Source: Elusimicrobium minutum
Lineage (GTDB): Bacteria; Elusimicrobiota; Elusimicrobia; Elusimicrobiales; UBA9959
Direction: 5' to 3'
Length of the DNA: 64,000 nucleotides
Assembly: GCA_020723765.1 (NCBI GenBank)
Contig: DYIF01000007.1
Span: forward strand, 29,251-93,250
The stretch's first letter is position 1. Every line of letters starts with the position of its first letter. Below are positions 41,114 through 49,841 of this stretch, piece after piece. Under the pieces are notes generated by a model. That model had not been told where the DNA came from. It was given only the letters and a program-made list of their open reading frames with translations, and made no database searches. A program made the position numbers and the translations under genes.

Positions 41114-42676
41114 ATGTTTTTAAAAATGGGAAAAATAAAAAAAGAAATTTTAAATAAACCGAAATTTCGTTTGGTTTTGCTTGTTTTTTTTGCGATAACT
41201 TCGTTTTTAAAGGCCTCAGAAAAATGGGACTTTAGAGACGAAAGCATATATTTTGTAATTACCGATAGATTTGTGGACGGGGACAAAAATAACAACGATA
41301 TATACGGCGACGAGTATCAAAGAGGGAATTTAAGATATTATCAGGGCGGGGACTTTAAAGGGCTTATAGAAAACTTAGACCACATAAAGGATATGGGATT
41401 TACCGCCATATGGATAACTCCGCCGGTAATGCAACCTCCGGGAAGATATATCAATTCTTCAAAAACATACGATGCGGCCGGTTATCACGGGTACTGGGGT
41501 TGGGATTTTTCAAAAATAGATCCTCATTTACAATCTCCCGGTTATACTTACAAAGATTTAATAGATAAAGCTCATAAAAATGGAATTAAAATTATTCAGG
41601 ATATAGTATTAAATCACGCTCACGGCGGTGATGTGGACGTAAGCGTGAAATGGTATAACGATAGAGGAAAAGTATTTGGTCTCGGAAAAATGTTCGATTA
41701 CTTTAACGATAAAGAAAACTGGTTTACGCGCGAAGGGCCGGTTTTGTTCGATCTTTTGGATTTTAACGACAAAAACCCATATACCCGCAGGTGGCTTATT
41801 GATATTTACAAAGAATATCAGAATATGGGCGTGGACGGTTTCAGATTGGATACCGTAGTATGGGTTAGCACCGATTTCTGGAAAGAGTTTTTGACCGAGA
41901 TGCATAATAATAAAAAAGATTTTTTTATATTCGGAGAAGTCTGGACCAACTCGGATTTCGATTTAATATCGTCTTATACCAAATTAAACGATTGCGACGA
42001 TATGATGAATTGCGATATGAGCGTTTTGGATATGCCGCTTTCTTCAATGGGAACATGGGGGCCCCTGGAGGAAGTTTTTAAAGGCGGAGATTACAGAAAG
42101 GTGAACGATATAATAAAAAACGATTATAAGTATAAAGACCCTACATATCTTGTAGTATATCTGGATAACCACGATAAACCGCGTTTTAACGGCGCAAACG
42201 GTCAAGGGAGTTTGGCTACGAAAAACCAGTATATAGACGCTTTAAATTTTTATTTTACGGTACGGGGAATTCCTTGCATATCCTACGGAACCGAAGTGCA
42301 GATGCCGGGAGGTGAGGATCCGGATAATAGAAGATATTTAGGCGCGGATGGAATAAAAAAATCGAAAAACAATCCGGTATATAAACATATAAGAAAACTT
42401 AACGCGATAAGAAAGAAGAGCGTCGTTCTTCGTAAAGGAGTTATGTCCGTCGTTTATTCCGATAAAGATTTGTATGTTTTTAGTAAAGAGTATAAAAACA
42501 AAAAAATATATGTTTTTTTGAACAAATCCGACAAAAAAAATACCGCGATCTTAAAAGAACTGCCGGGATTAAATTATACCGAATTATGGACCGGATCGAA
42601 AATTTCTCATAAAGGCGGAGAGTTTAAAATCGCTCTTCCTCCTCACTCCGTTAGAATTCTTTCGGATGGCAATTAA
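41114..42676 (+). CDS. secreted GH13 alpha-amylase
   Basis: A 520-residue glycoside hydrolase family 13 enzyme with an N-terminal signal peptide (hydrophobic residues about 20-35). The four conserved regions are visible: QDIVLNHAHG, DGFRLDTVVW (nucleophile Asp), FIFGEVWTN (acid/base Glu) and VYLDNHDKPRFN (third Asp). A C-terminal beta domain ends the chain. It would degrade starch-like alpha-glucans outside the cytoplasm. The start follows the argF terminator closely; ATG at 41126 is an alternative. Its sugar products could feed the trehalose pathway encoded nearby. Confidence 0.93.
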   Translation: MFLKMGKIKKEILNKPKFRLVLLVFFAITSFLKASEKWDFRDESIYFVITDRFVDGDKNNNDIYGDEYQRGNLRYYQGGDFKGLIENLDHIKDMGFTAIWITPPVMQPPGRYINSSKTYDAAGYHGYWGWDFSKIDPHLQSPGYTYKDLIDKAHKNGIKIIQDIVLNHAHGGDVDVSVKWYNDRGKVFGLGKMFDYFNDKENWFTREGPVLFDLLDFNDKNPYTRRWLIDIYKEYQNMGVDGFRLDTVVWVSTDFWKEFLTEMHNNKKDFFIFGEVWTNSDFDLISSYTKLNDCDDMMNCDMSVLDMPLSSMGTWGPLEEVFKGGDYRKVNDIIKNDYKYKDPTYLVVYLDNHDKPRFNGANGQGSLATKNQYIDALNFYFTVRGIPCISYGTEVQMPGGEDPDNRRYLGADGIKKSKNNPVYKHIRKLNAIRKKSVVLRKGVMSVVYSDKDLYVFSKEYKNKKIYVFLNKSDKKNTAILKELPGLNYTELWTGSKISHKGGEFKIALPPHSVRILSDGN

Positions 42677-42708
42677 CGATTAACTTAAAAAATATTTGGG
42701 ACTTTTTT

Positions 42709-42724
42709 CCCATTTTTTAATGGG
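42709..42724 (+). terminator. weak terminator after amylase
   Basis: CCCATT (42709-42714) and AATGGG (42719-42724) form a 6-bp stem with a 4-nt loop; a second pairing with TTTGGGA just upstream is possible. A T-run follows after five A residues. The rest of 42677-42811 holds only the leader and AGGAGGG site of the next gene. Confidence 0.45.
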
Positions 42725-42811
42725 TAAAAATATTTTTTTAAAATAAAGCCTTAGGGTATTTCATTTGGTGCTAAAATTTTGGAAAATATATATATGATAG
42801 AGGAGGGAAAG

Positions 42812-43783
42812 ATGAAATTCAAAATTTTAGTATCCGTAATTATATTGGCGACAAATCTTTATTCTCAAAGTATGGAAGAAATAAAGTCTAGTTCAGAAAA
42901 AATATCTCTGGTAAAAGAAGAAAGCTTAAATATAACGATACCCGGTTTTATAAAAGACGCCAAATATAATCAACAAAACATGGCTTTAAGTAAAATAAAA
43001 ATAAACGAAGCGCAACCAGATATGGATAATACGGTAATATTGAAGCTTCAAAAAGGCGATATAGATTTTTATTTAAAAGATTTAACAAAAGACGGTTTTG
43101 AGGTAAAAGCCTATACCGACGGAATCGGTTTTTACTTTATAATGGTCGACCTTACCGGTAGAAACGTCGCGTCGGATGCCGTAGGGCTTGCCAAATATTA
43201 TTATGTAAGAGAGGTTTTAGTAAGCCAAAAAACATATAACGAGCTTTTCGGCTCGAGCTTAAAAAGATCCAAAATTTCGTATGCGGCCAGAATTGGAACA
43301 ATAACCGGCGGTATTAATTATTCTCCCGTAGATTTAACGATAAATAAAATCGCCTGGACAATAAAAGGCGGTATAAACTCCTCCCCTATAGATTTAACGA
43401 TAAATCACGACGAAAAAACCATAAAAGGCGGGGCTAATTTAAGTCCGGTGGAGCTTAAGTTCGACTGGAGTGTGGAAGAGGTGAGAATCTACGGCGGAGC
43501 AAACAGAAGTCCGGTGGATTATACCGTTAACTGGAAAAAAGGAATTTTGGAAGGATATTCAAATCATTCTCCGGTAAAAATAGAATTTGATATGAAGGAA
43601 AGCGTAGCGGGAGATAATATAGTGGAGATTAAAGGATATGCGAATCACGCTCCCGTAGAGCTTAAATTCGATAAAGTTAGCGGGAAACTTACCGGCGGAA
43701 TGAACCATTCTCCGGTAGATTTGAAACTTACCAACTGCGATTTATACGATTTCTTGCAGTATATATTTGTATTCTTAAAATGA
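42812..43783 (+). CDS. secreted GGxNxSPV-repeat protein, unknown function
   Basis: A 323-residue protein. The start is placed at the ATG at 42812 after an AGGAGGG site; it gives a signal peptide (LVSVIILATNLYSQ). The C-terminal half (about residues 165-308) is built of seven repeats of 20-27 residues with the core G-G/Y-x-N-x-S/A-P-V/I-D/E-L-x-I/F, beginning near residues 166, 186, 206, 228, 248, 275 and 295. The alternating pattern suggests a beta-sheet or beta-solenoid surface. No known family was recognised. It is probably periplasmic or surface-located. It is convergent with the trehalose cluster. Confidence 0.65.
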   Translation: MKFKILVSVIILATNLYSQSMEEIKSSSEKISLVKEESLNITIPGFIKDAKYNQQNMALSKIKINEAQPDMDNTVILKLQKGDIDFYLKDLTKDGFEVKAYTDGIGFYFIMVDLTGRNVASDAVGLAKYYYVREVLVSQKTYNELFGSSLKRSKISYAARIGTITGGINYSPVDLTINKIAWTIKGGINSSPIDLTINHDEKTIKGGANLSPVELKFDWSVEEVRIYGGANRSPVDYTVNWKKGILEGYSNHSPVKIEFDMKESVAGDNIVEIKGYANHAPVELKFDKVSGKLTGGMNHSPVDLKLTNCDLYDFLQYIFVFLK

Positions 43784-43784
43784 T

Positions 43785-44990
43785 TTAAAAGTAAATTACG
43801 TCCTTATCGCTTTCGGTTAAAAACATAAGCATATATTCTTTTATGTGTCTTGTTATTAGAAAATTTTCTTTTACATGTTCTTTCCCGTTTCTTGCGAGAT
43901 ATTTTCCATATTCGGGATTTTCTATTATTTGTTTTATATAATGAGCGGTTCCTTCTATCGAATTGCTTAAAAGACCGTTATATTTATGGGTTATCTGATA
44001 TTTTATGCCCCCGACATTGGATGCTATTACGGGTTTTTCTTTCCATAACGCTTCGGATATCGTAAGACCGAATCCTTCTTTCAACGATTTCTGGAGTATT
44101 ACGGTGCTTCCTCGCTGAAGGGCATTTATTATAAGATCGTTATGAGGCAACATCAGAATGTGAATATCCGGATCGTTATTCCTTTCTTCAAGAACCTCTT
44201 CGTATACTTTTACTCCTTCGGGATCGTCATCGGCTCCTCCGCCGGCAAGTATGAGTTGACAATCTATGTGCTTTTTTACCATATTGTATGCTTTTATAAC
44301 CCCTACCGGATCTTTTAATCTGTCAAATCTCGATATCTGGGTTATAATCGGTCTTTTAATATCTATTCCGAAATCATAAAAAACTTTTTCTATAAATTCT
44401 TTTTCTATTTCTTTGTTTTTTTCTCCTAGCGGATCTATCGAAGGGAATATGAGATACTGCGGTATTTCTATATCCGTTTTTGAAAAATAAGGGCTTGAAA
44501 AAACGCACCCGTCGTATTTTGGTATAAATTGTTTTAAAAAATCGTAAACTCTTTTGTCCGAGTTTGTAAGATCTATATGACATCTCCAGAACCACTTGTT
44601 ATCCTTTTTGGCTTTGATAAGTCCTATCGGTTGAGGGTCGTGAATAAATACTATATCTTTATCCATATCTATTTTTTCAATATTCGAATTATTGGTTTCA
44701 GTAAATATTTCAAAATCTTTTTGTGAAAAATCTTCTTTTACGCCGTGAAGCGCGTTATGAAATTTCTTTGTAACCTTGTAGAATTCTTCGTTTCCTTTTA
44801 TGATTTCCCATTTTATATTTATTCCCAAACTTTCCATTATGGGAATCATTTTGGTTAATATTTCCGCAACTCCTCCGCCCTTAAATGTTGAATTTACGTT
44901 TAAGATACTCTTGTTTTTAAGCTTTTCCGCTATTATTTTTAGCTCCGAAACCTTTCTTTCTCCTATTATATTTTTATAATTTTCTATCAT
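43785..44990 (-). CDS. treT: trehalose synthase-like GT4 glycosyltransferase (TreT type)
   Basis: A 401-residue GT-B glycosyltransferase resembling trehalose glycosyltransferring synthase, which joins NDP-glucose and glucose. Landmarks are NSTFKGGGVAEIL, the IHDPQPIGLI acceptor-side motif, ISRFDRLKDPVGVIKAY and KEGFGLTISEALWKEKPVIA with the donor-binding EGFGLTxSEA. The start is the ATG at 44990, overlapping the DUF5752 stop as ATGA. The association with DUF5752 and OtsAB supports trehalose or a related disaccharide as product. Confidence 0.85.
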   Translation of the reverse strand: MIENYKNIIGERKVSELKIIAEKLKNKSILNVNSTFKGGGVAEILTKMIPIMESLGINIKWEIIKGNEEFYKVTKKFHNALHGVKEDFSQKDFEIFTETNNSNIEKIDMDKDIVFIHDPQPIGLIKAKKDNKWFWRCHIDLTNSDKRVYDFLKQFIPKYDGCVFSSPYFSKTDIEIPQYLIFPSIDPLGEKNKEIEKEFIEKVFYDFGIDIKRPIITQISRFDRLKDPVGVIKAYNMVKKHIDCQLILAGGGADDDPEGVKVYEEVLEERNNDPDIHILMLPHNDLIINALQRGSTVILQKSLKEGFGLTISEALWKEKPVIASNVGGIKYQITHKYNGLLSNSIEGTAHYIKQIIENPEYGKYLARNGKEHVKENFLITRHIKEYMLMFLTESDKDVIYF

Positions 44991-45622
44991 AAATGCTTTT
45001 CTATTATGTTTAGAATTTTTCTCCTTAAATTTTCCACCGTCATATTGTAAGGATCTATTTTGCCTATTTCCTCGGCCACGGCGGAATAAGAGTTTTCGTT
45101 TAGCCATAACTGAAAATCGTTAATCTGCGAGTCGATTCTTAATCTTGATTCAAATATGTGAAAATAAATGGATGAAGATTCTATGATCTTGAGCTTTTCA
45201 TAAAACTCGGGCAGATTGGAAGCCGTATCTCCGGTAGGTATTATGAATGTTTTGCATCCCATAAAAACAAATTCTTCGTTTTTATTGCATTTTTTCTTTC
45301 TTTCGTAAGGTATTGTGTTTTTTTTGATTACCTCGATATATTTGTTTTTTAATTCCCAAAGCTTATTGAATTCAACTATATTTACGCTCGCCACTATTTC
45401 GGAGAGCTTTTTCATATTAAGAGCTTTTTCTATCCAGTAGGCGAAATCGTTCGGAGGTTCAGGGGATATCGATTGATGTTGTTTTAAAAATCTATGCGTA
45501 TGATAATATACCGAATTAAGCGGTATTTTTTTTAATCCTTCTATAAGCTCGTTTATATTTGTAGCTTTTAAATTCAATATTTTAATAAGATGAATGTTTT
45601 TTTTAAACTCAAAGGTACTCAT
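44987..45622 (-). CDS. DUF5752 protein of the trehalose cluster
   Basis: A 211-residue cytoplasmic protein of the DUF5752 family, often found beside TreT-like genes. The typical segments are NSVYYHTHRFLKQHQ, PEPPNDFAYWIEKAL and SSSIYFHIFESRLRI with conserved His residues. The two YYHTH/YFHIF halves suggest an internal duplication. Role unknown; it might regulate or complex with the trehalose enzymes. It lies three bases from otsAB and overlaps treT by four bases. Confidence 0.8.
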   Translation of the reverse strand: MSTFEFKKNIHLIKILNLKATNINELIEGLKKIPLNSVYYHTHRFLKQHQSISPEPPNDFAYWIEKALNMKKLSEIVASVNIVEFNKLWELKNKYIEVIKKNTIPYERKKKCNKNEEFVFMGCKTFIIPTGDTASNLPEFYEKLKIIESSSIYFHIFESRLRIDSQINDFQLWLNENSYSAVAEEIGKIDPYNMTVENLRRKILNIIEKHL

Positions 45623-45624
45623 TG

Positions 45625-47835
45625 TTAATTATCTTTTCCCGTTAATTTTTTTAAAATATTCCTGAATTCCCTTTTATTTTTTATTATATATTTTGCCGAG
45701 GTGTTTTTGGAATATCCGACTTTTATGGTATGCGCATTTTTGTCTTTTAGAAACGCAAAGACATCCTCGTCGGTCGTATCGTCTCCGGCGAAAAGTATGA
45801 AATCGTAGCTTTCTTCCGACAAAAGATGAGAAACCGCGGCTCCTTTATTGTTGGAATAGTTTCTTATTTCCACTACCTTATTACCTTTAAGTATCTGAAG
45901 ATTCATGTTGGCGGTATAATTTATTAGTTCGTCTATCATTTCGTGTATTCTTAAATTCGCCATTTCCGGGTCCGATCTTCTGTAATGGAACGCTATGGAA
46001 AAGGATTTTTCTTCTATGGCCGAATTAGGCAATCTGTTTTTATATCTTTGCATAATCGGAAGTATTTCTTTCTTCCAATCCGTATTTTCCTTAAAGAGTT
46101 CGTTCCATGTTCCGTTGGGTTTTTTTATCCAGCTGCCGTGTTCGGCTATAATGCCGATGTCGATTCCTTTAAAAAACTCGTCTATTAATTTAATGGGTCT
46201 TCCCGTGGCTATAAAAAAAGTCGAAACTTCGCAAAGTTCTTTTATCGTCTCCGTTAATTCTCTGTCCGGGGTTCCGAGATTGAAATCCTTTATAAAATCG
46301 ATAAGAGTTCCGTCGTAGTCGCTTATTATTATCCTTCTGGTCGCTTTTTGAAAATCTTTAATTATTTTAGATAAATTCTCTTCGTTTATAAATACAGTTG
46401 TTATTTTGTTGTTTTCTTTGTATATGTTTTCGATGTTTTCTATAAAATCTTTGGCCCAGGATATTACATCGTATTCTTTAAGTCTTTTTTGCATATCGAT
46501 CAATCTTTGTTTTTTCTCGGGTTCTTCCATCGTTAGCGCCTTTTTTATGGCGTTCGATATTTCTTTTATGCTGTTAGGGTTTATTATCAACGATTCTATA
46601 AGCTCCTTTGCCGAGCCGGCCATTTCGCTTAGTATTAACACTCCCTTAAAATCGGACTTGGAAGCTATATATTCTTTGGCTACGAGATTCATCCCGTCCC
46701 TCAGAGGAGTTATAAGACAAATATCCGAAGCGAGATATGTGGCCACAAGCTCGTCCATTTGAATGTGTTTCCATAGATAAATTATAGGTTGCCAATCGAT
46801 TGAGCCGTAGGTGCTATTTATCTGGCTTATTTTTTTGTCTATTTCATCTTTCAATTCTTGATATCTATCTATAGCGACTCTTGAAGGTACCAGAAGGAGA
46901 TAGAATGTGATATTTTTATGATATTCCGGATTGTTTTTTATAAAGTCTTCAAAACCCAATAATCTATTGATTATCCCTTTGGTATAATCCAGTCTATCGA
47001 CTGAAAATATTATCTTTTCGGCCTTTATTTTTTCTTTTAATTTTTTTGAAATTTCCTGTATTTCATTTTTTTTGCTGAGCGCGTTGAATTTTTCGAAGTC
47101 TATGCCCATGGGGAAGGTATCGATTTTTATTATTCTTTCGTCCCAATATATTTTACCTAAGTTATGATCTGTTCCCAGAATTCTGAGCACCGCTCTCAAA
47201 AAAGAATATGTATATTCGTTTGTGTGAAAACCGATAAGATCGCTTCCCAGTAGTCCTTTGAGTATTTCTTCTCTCCATTGAGTGGGAAGAAGTCTGAATA
47301 CTTCAAACGATGGAAAAGGTATATGCAGAAAAAATCCTATTTTAACTTTTCCTCCGAGTTTTTCTCTTACCATATTTGGAACTAACATCAAATGATAATC
47401 GTGTATCCAGACAATATCTCCTTCCTGGGCTATTTCGCATATTTTGTCCGCAAATATTTGATTTATTTTTTTATATGTTTGATAATGTTCTTCTTTATAA
47501 GTCGTATATGCTTGAAAATAATGAAAAAGCGGCCATATTGTTTTATTGCAAAACCCCTGATAAAAATCCTCCATCTCTTCGTCTTTTATAAAAACTCCGA
47601 CCACATTTTGCTCTTTCGCTTTGGACTCGAATTTTTGTCTCATTTCTTCGTTTATAAATACTCCCGGCCAGCCTATCCATACATATTCGAGAGAATCTAT
47701 GTTTGAGTTTTTAAGATAATCGAGATAAGAACTTATTCCGGATACGAGCCCTCCGGAACTCGGGGTAAAAATAAAATCGTTCTCTTTTAATTTTAGAGTA
47801 AAAGGAAGTCTGTTTGATACCACAAGCAGTTTCAT
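45625..47835 (-). CDS. otsAB: trehalose-6-phosphate synthase/phosphatase fusion (OtsA-OtsB)
   Basis: A 736-residue bifunctional enzyme. The N-terminal GT20 domain (about 1-470) has VVSNRLPFTLK, GDIVWIHDYHLMLVP, FFLHIPFPS and SVDRLDYTKGI. It makes trehalose-6-phosphate from UDP-glucose and glucose-6-phosphate. The C-terminal HAD phosphatase (about 485-736) has ISDYDGTLIDF (DxDGT), ATGRPIKLI and FAGDDTTDEDVF. The start ATG follows a TATAAT by 6 nt with no ribosome site. It heads the otsAB-DUF5752-treT operon. Confidence 0.94.
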   Translation of the reverse strand: MKLLVVSNRLPFTLKLKENDFIFTPSSGGLVSGISSYLDYLKNSNIDSLEYVWIGWPGVFINEEMRQKFESKAKEQNVVGVFIKDEEMEDFYQGFCNKTIWPLFHYFQAYTTYKEEHYQTYKKINQIFADKICEIAQEGDIVWIHDYHLMLVPNMVREKLGGKVKIGFFLHIPFPSFEVFRLLPTQWREEILKGLLGSDLIGFHTNEYTYSFLRAVLRILGTDHNLGKIYWDERIIKIDTFPMGIDFEKFNALSKKNEIQEISKKLKEKIKAEKIIFSVDRLDYTKGIINRLLGFEDFIKNNPEYHKNITFYLLLVPSRVAIDRYQELKDEIDKKISQINSTYGSIDWQPIIYLWKHIQMDELVATYLASDICLITPLRDGMNLVAKEYIASKSDFKGVLILSEMAGSAKELIESLIINPNSIKEISNAIKKALTMEEPEKKQRLIDMQKRLKEYDVISWAKDFIENIENIYKENNKITTVFINEENLSKIIKDFQKATRRIIISDYDGTLIDFIKDFNLGTPDRELTETIKELCEVSTFFIATGRPIKLIDEFFKGIDIGIIAEHGSWIKKPNGTWNELFKENTDWKKEILPIMQRYKNRLPNSAIEEKSFSIAFHYRRSDPEMANLRIHEMIDELINYTANMNLQILKGNKVVEIRNYSNNKGAAVSHLLSEESYDFILFAGDDTTDEDVFAFLKDKNAHTIKVGYSKNTSAKYIIKNKREFRNILKKLTGKDN

Positions 47836-47841
47836 ATTAAG

Positions 47842-47847
47842 ATTATA
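47842..47847 (-). promoter_or_regulatory. TATAAT -10 box, leaderless-type promoter of otsAB
   Basis: A TATAAT on the minus strand lies 6 nt before the ATG at 47835. No Shine-Dalgarno sequence and no clear -35 hexamer are present. Confidence 0.5.
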
Positions 47848-47922
47848 ACAAACTTTTTAGAATAATTTTTTTATTTTATAATATATAATTATATGTTTTC
47901 GTTTTTTTAAAAGAGGCTTTAT

Positions 47923-49794
47923 ATGAAAGAATTTAACTGGAAAGTGATGATAATAGGTTTTTTTCTTTGCGCGATAGCTTCGGCGGCGACTCCTTATGTC
48001 ACTTTAAAATTGGGTCAGAGCGTTGATTTGACAATGGCCGGAATGTTTTTGGTGGCGTATGTTTTCGCTCACAGAATGTCCAAAAGCGAACTCGCCATTC
48101 AGCTGAACATCGTTCAAACGATGATAGGTCTGGTTTCCGGAATAGCTTTTATGGTCGTAATACTCTCGGCCTTTTTTTACATACAAAATATATTCGGTAG
48201 AGATATCGGTTTTAATTTGACGACCTGGCAGATGTTTTTATGGTTATTGGTTTCGGCAAACTTAGGTATTTTTATGGGGATATTTCCAAGAAGCTCCATA
48301 CTAAAAGATAGAACCCTTCCATGGCCGGCAAGCAAAGCCACATTAAGCGTCGCTCAAACATTGTCGGACCCCAATGCGAGCGAGATAACCCAAAAAAGAA
48401 GAAAGATACTTATGATAAGCACAGGCTCTTCCGGATTTTTAACTTTCCTGAGAGACGGCATGGGAGTTTTGCAGCCGATAGTCGGAAATCAATCCTTGAA
48501 TATAGCTCTGGGGCCTGAGTTTGCGGCGTTTGGAATAGGAATGCTGGTTCCGCTTTCGGTAGGGCTTTCGGGGTTGCTTGGAACATGGATAGTAAGCGCT
48601 TTCGGAGATGTGGTCGCAAAATATGCGGCTTTATCCGGAGTAAGCGGGGAAAATTTTAACCACTGTCTTAATATGTTAAACTCGTATTCTTCCCTCTCGG
48701 GCCCGGAACAAACGAAAGTCCTGGAATTTTTAAACGCCAACTGCTCAAAGGCCGGAGAGTTTGTTAATTCTTCTTCGCATTTTAAATACGTGGTTCAGTG
48801 GATGATGTGGCCCGCGACCGCCATGATGATAGCGGCTGCTTTGACAAGCGTTTCGATACCCGTTATAAAACATTTTTTTAACAGAAATAAAATGGAAGAA
48901 GAGCCGAAGATACAATCTCTTGCGGACGAATACATACCTCTATGGTGGACCGTTAGCGGAATAGTAATAAGCGTAATTCTTCTTGTATGGATGACCGGCA
49001 AGTGGTTCGATATGCCATGGACCGAGGTTATGCTTGCGGTCGCGATACAACCTATATTGATAGTCGCGGGATTAAGGGTGCTCGGAATAACGGGTTCCGG
49101 CCCGGTTTCGCTTATGGCAAACGCAACCCAGTTTTTATACGGCCTTATCTGGCCGAGCCAAATAAGATCTAACCTGACCGCCGCATACATAAGCGCAAAT
49201 CCTCAGGCGACAAGCGAAAATGTGGTTCCTTCCTTCTGGGTTGCTCAAAGGTTAGGAGGAAAATTCAGAACATTAATAATAGCCCAGTTATTCGTAGTCC
49301 CGATAGGAGCTTTTCTTACCCCGGTTATGTTTAATATGCTTGAAAAAACTTACGGCATAGGATTAAATCCCGGTCAGCTTTCGGCTCCGACGGGTCTTAA
49401 GATAGCGACATTAGCCATAGTTATGGAAAAAGGGCTTTCATATCTTCCTTACGGCGCTTTGAAAGCTTCGGTAATAGCGGTTTTTATAGGCATATTTTTT
49501 GAGTTGCTTTTGTCTTTTAAGAAAAAAGACGAAAAAGGCAACGAGATAACCCGTTTCTGGTGGGTTCCGATACCGGCCGCTTTGGGTTTTGCCCTTATAC
49601 TTCCCGCTTCTTTAAACATAGGCATAGCTTTAGGAAGCGTATTTGCGTTTGTCTGGCACAAATTTTCTCCGGGTGAAGGCAAATCGTTTGACGTTTACGC
49701 AACACCTATGGCCTCGGGTATGATAGCGGGAGAGGCTATGGTAGGCTCGTTGCTTTTACCCGCTTTAACGGCTCTCATAGAACTGATAAAATAA
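47923..49794 (+). CDS. OPT-family oligopeptide/metal-chelate transporter
   Basis: A 623-residue inner-membrane protein with about 15 helices. It begins WKVMIIGFFLCAIASAATPYV, with TLKLGQSVDLTMAGMFLVAY. ARGN-like SANLGIFMGIFPRSS, RDRTLPWPASKA-like LKDRTLPWPASKATLS, the GMGVLQPIVGNQSLNIALGP segment and the FWWVPIPAALGFALILPASL C-terminal region match OPT proteins. They move oligopeptides or metal-peptide complexes with protons. Its gene is adjacent to an OPA-type transporter on the same strand. The substrate is unknown. Confidence 0.9.
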   Translation: MKEFNWKVMIIGFFLCAIASAATPYVTLKLGQSVDLTMAGMFLVAYVFAHRMSKSELAIQLNIVQTMIGLVSGIAFMVVILSAFFYIQNIFGRDIGFNLTTWQMFLWLLVSANLGIFMGIFPRSSILKDRTLPWPASKATLSVAQTLSDPNASEITQKRRKILMISTGSSGFLTFLRDGMGVLQPIVGNQSLNIALGPEFAAFGIGMLVPLSVGLSGLLGTWIVSAFGDVVAKYAALSGVSGENFNHCLNMLNSYSSLSGPEQTKVLEFLNANCSKAGEFVNSSSHFKYVVQWMMWPATAMMIAAALTSVSIPVIKHFFNRNKMEEEPKIQSLADEYIPLWWTVSGIVISVILLVWMTGKWFDMPWTEVMLAVAIQPILIVAGLRVLGITGSGPVSLMANATQFLYGLIWPSQIRSNLTAAYISANPQATSENVVPSFWVAQRLGGKFRTLIIAQLFVVPIGAFLTPVMFNMLEKTYGIGLNPGQLSAPTGLKIATLAIVMEKGLSYLPYGALKASVIAVFIGIFFELLLSFKKKDEKGNEITRFWWVPIPAALGFALILPASLNIGIALGSVFAFVWHKFSPGEGKSFDVYATPMASGMIAGEAMVGSLLLPALTALIELIK

Positions 49795-49829
49795 TAATTC
49801 TTTTACATTAAATTTACATCCGTAAATTA

Positions 49830-49835
49830 TATAAT
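49830..49835 (+). promoter_or_regulatory. TATAAT -10 box, leaderless-type promoter
   Basis: TATAAT lies 6 nt before the ATG at 49842; no ribosome site is present. TTTACA sequences upstream are at 11 and 22 bp, not at the standard spacing. Confidence 0.5.
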
Positions 49836-49841
49836 TTAATT

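Noticed and set aside
42779..42811. Upstream ATG extending the GGxNxSPV protein by 11 residues
   Set aside because: The AGGAGGG ribosome site lies inside this extension and the signal peptide starts properly at 42812.
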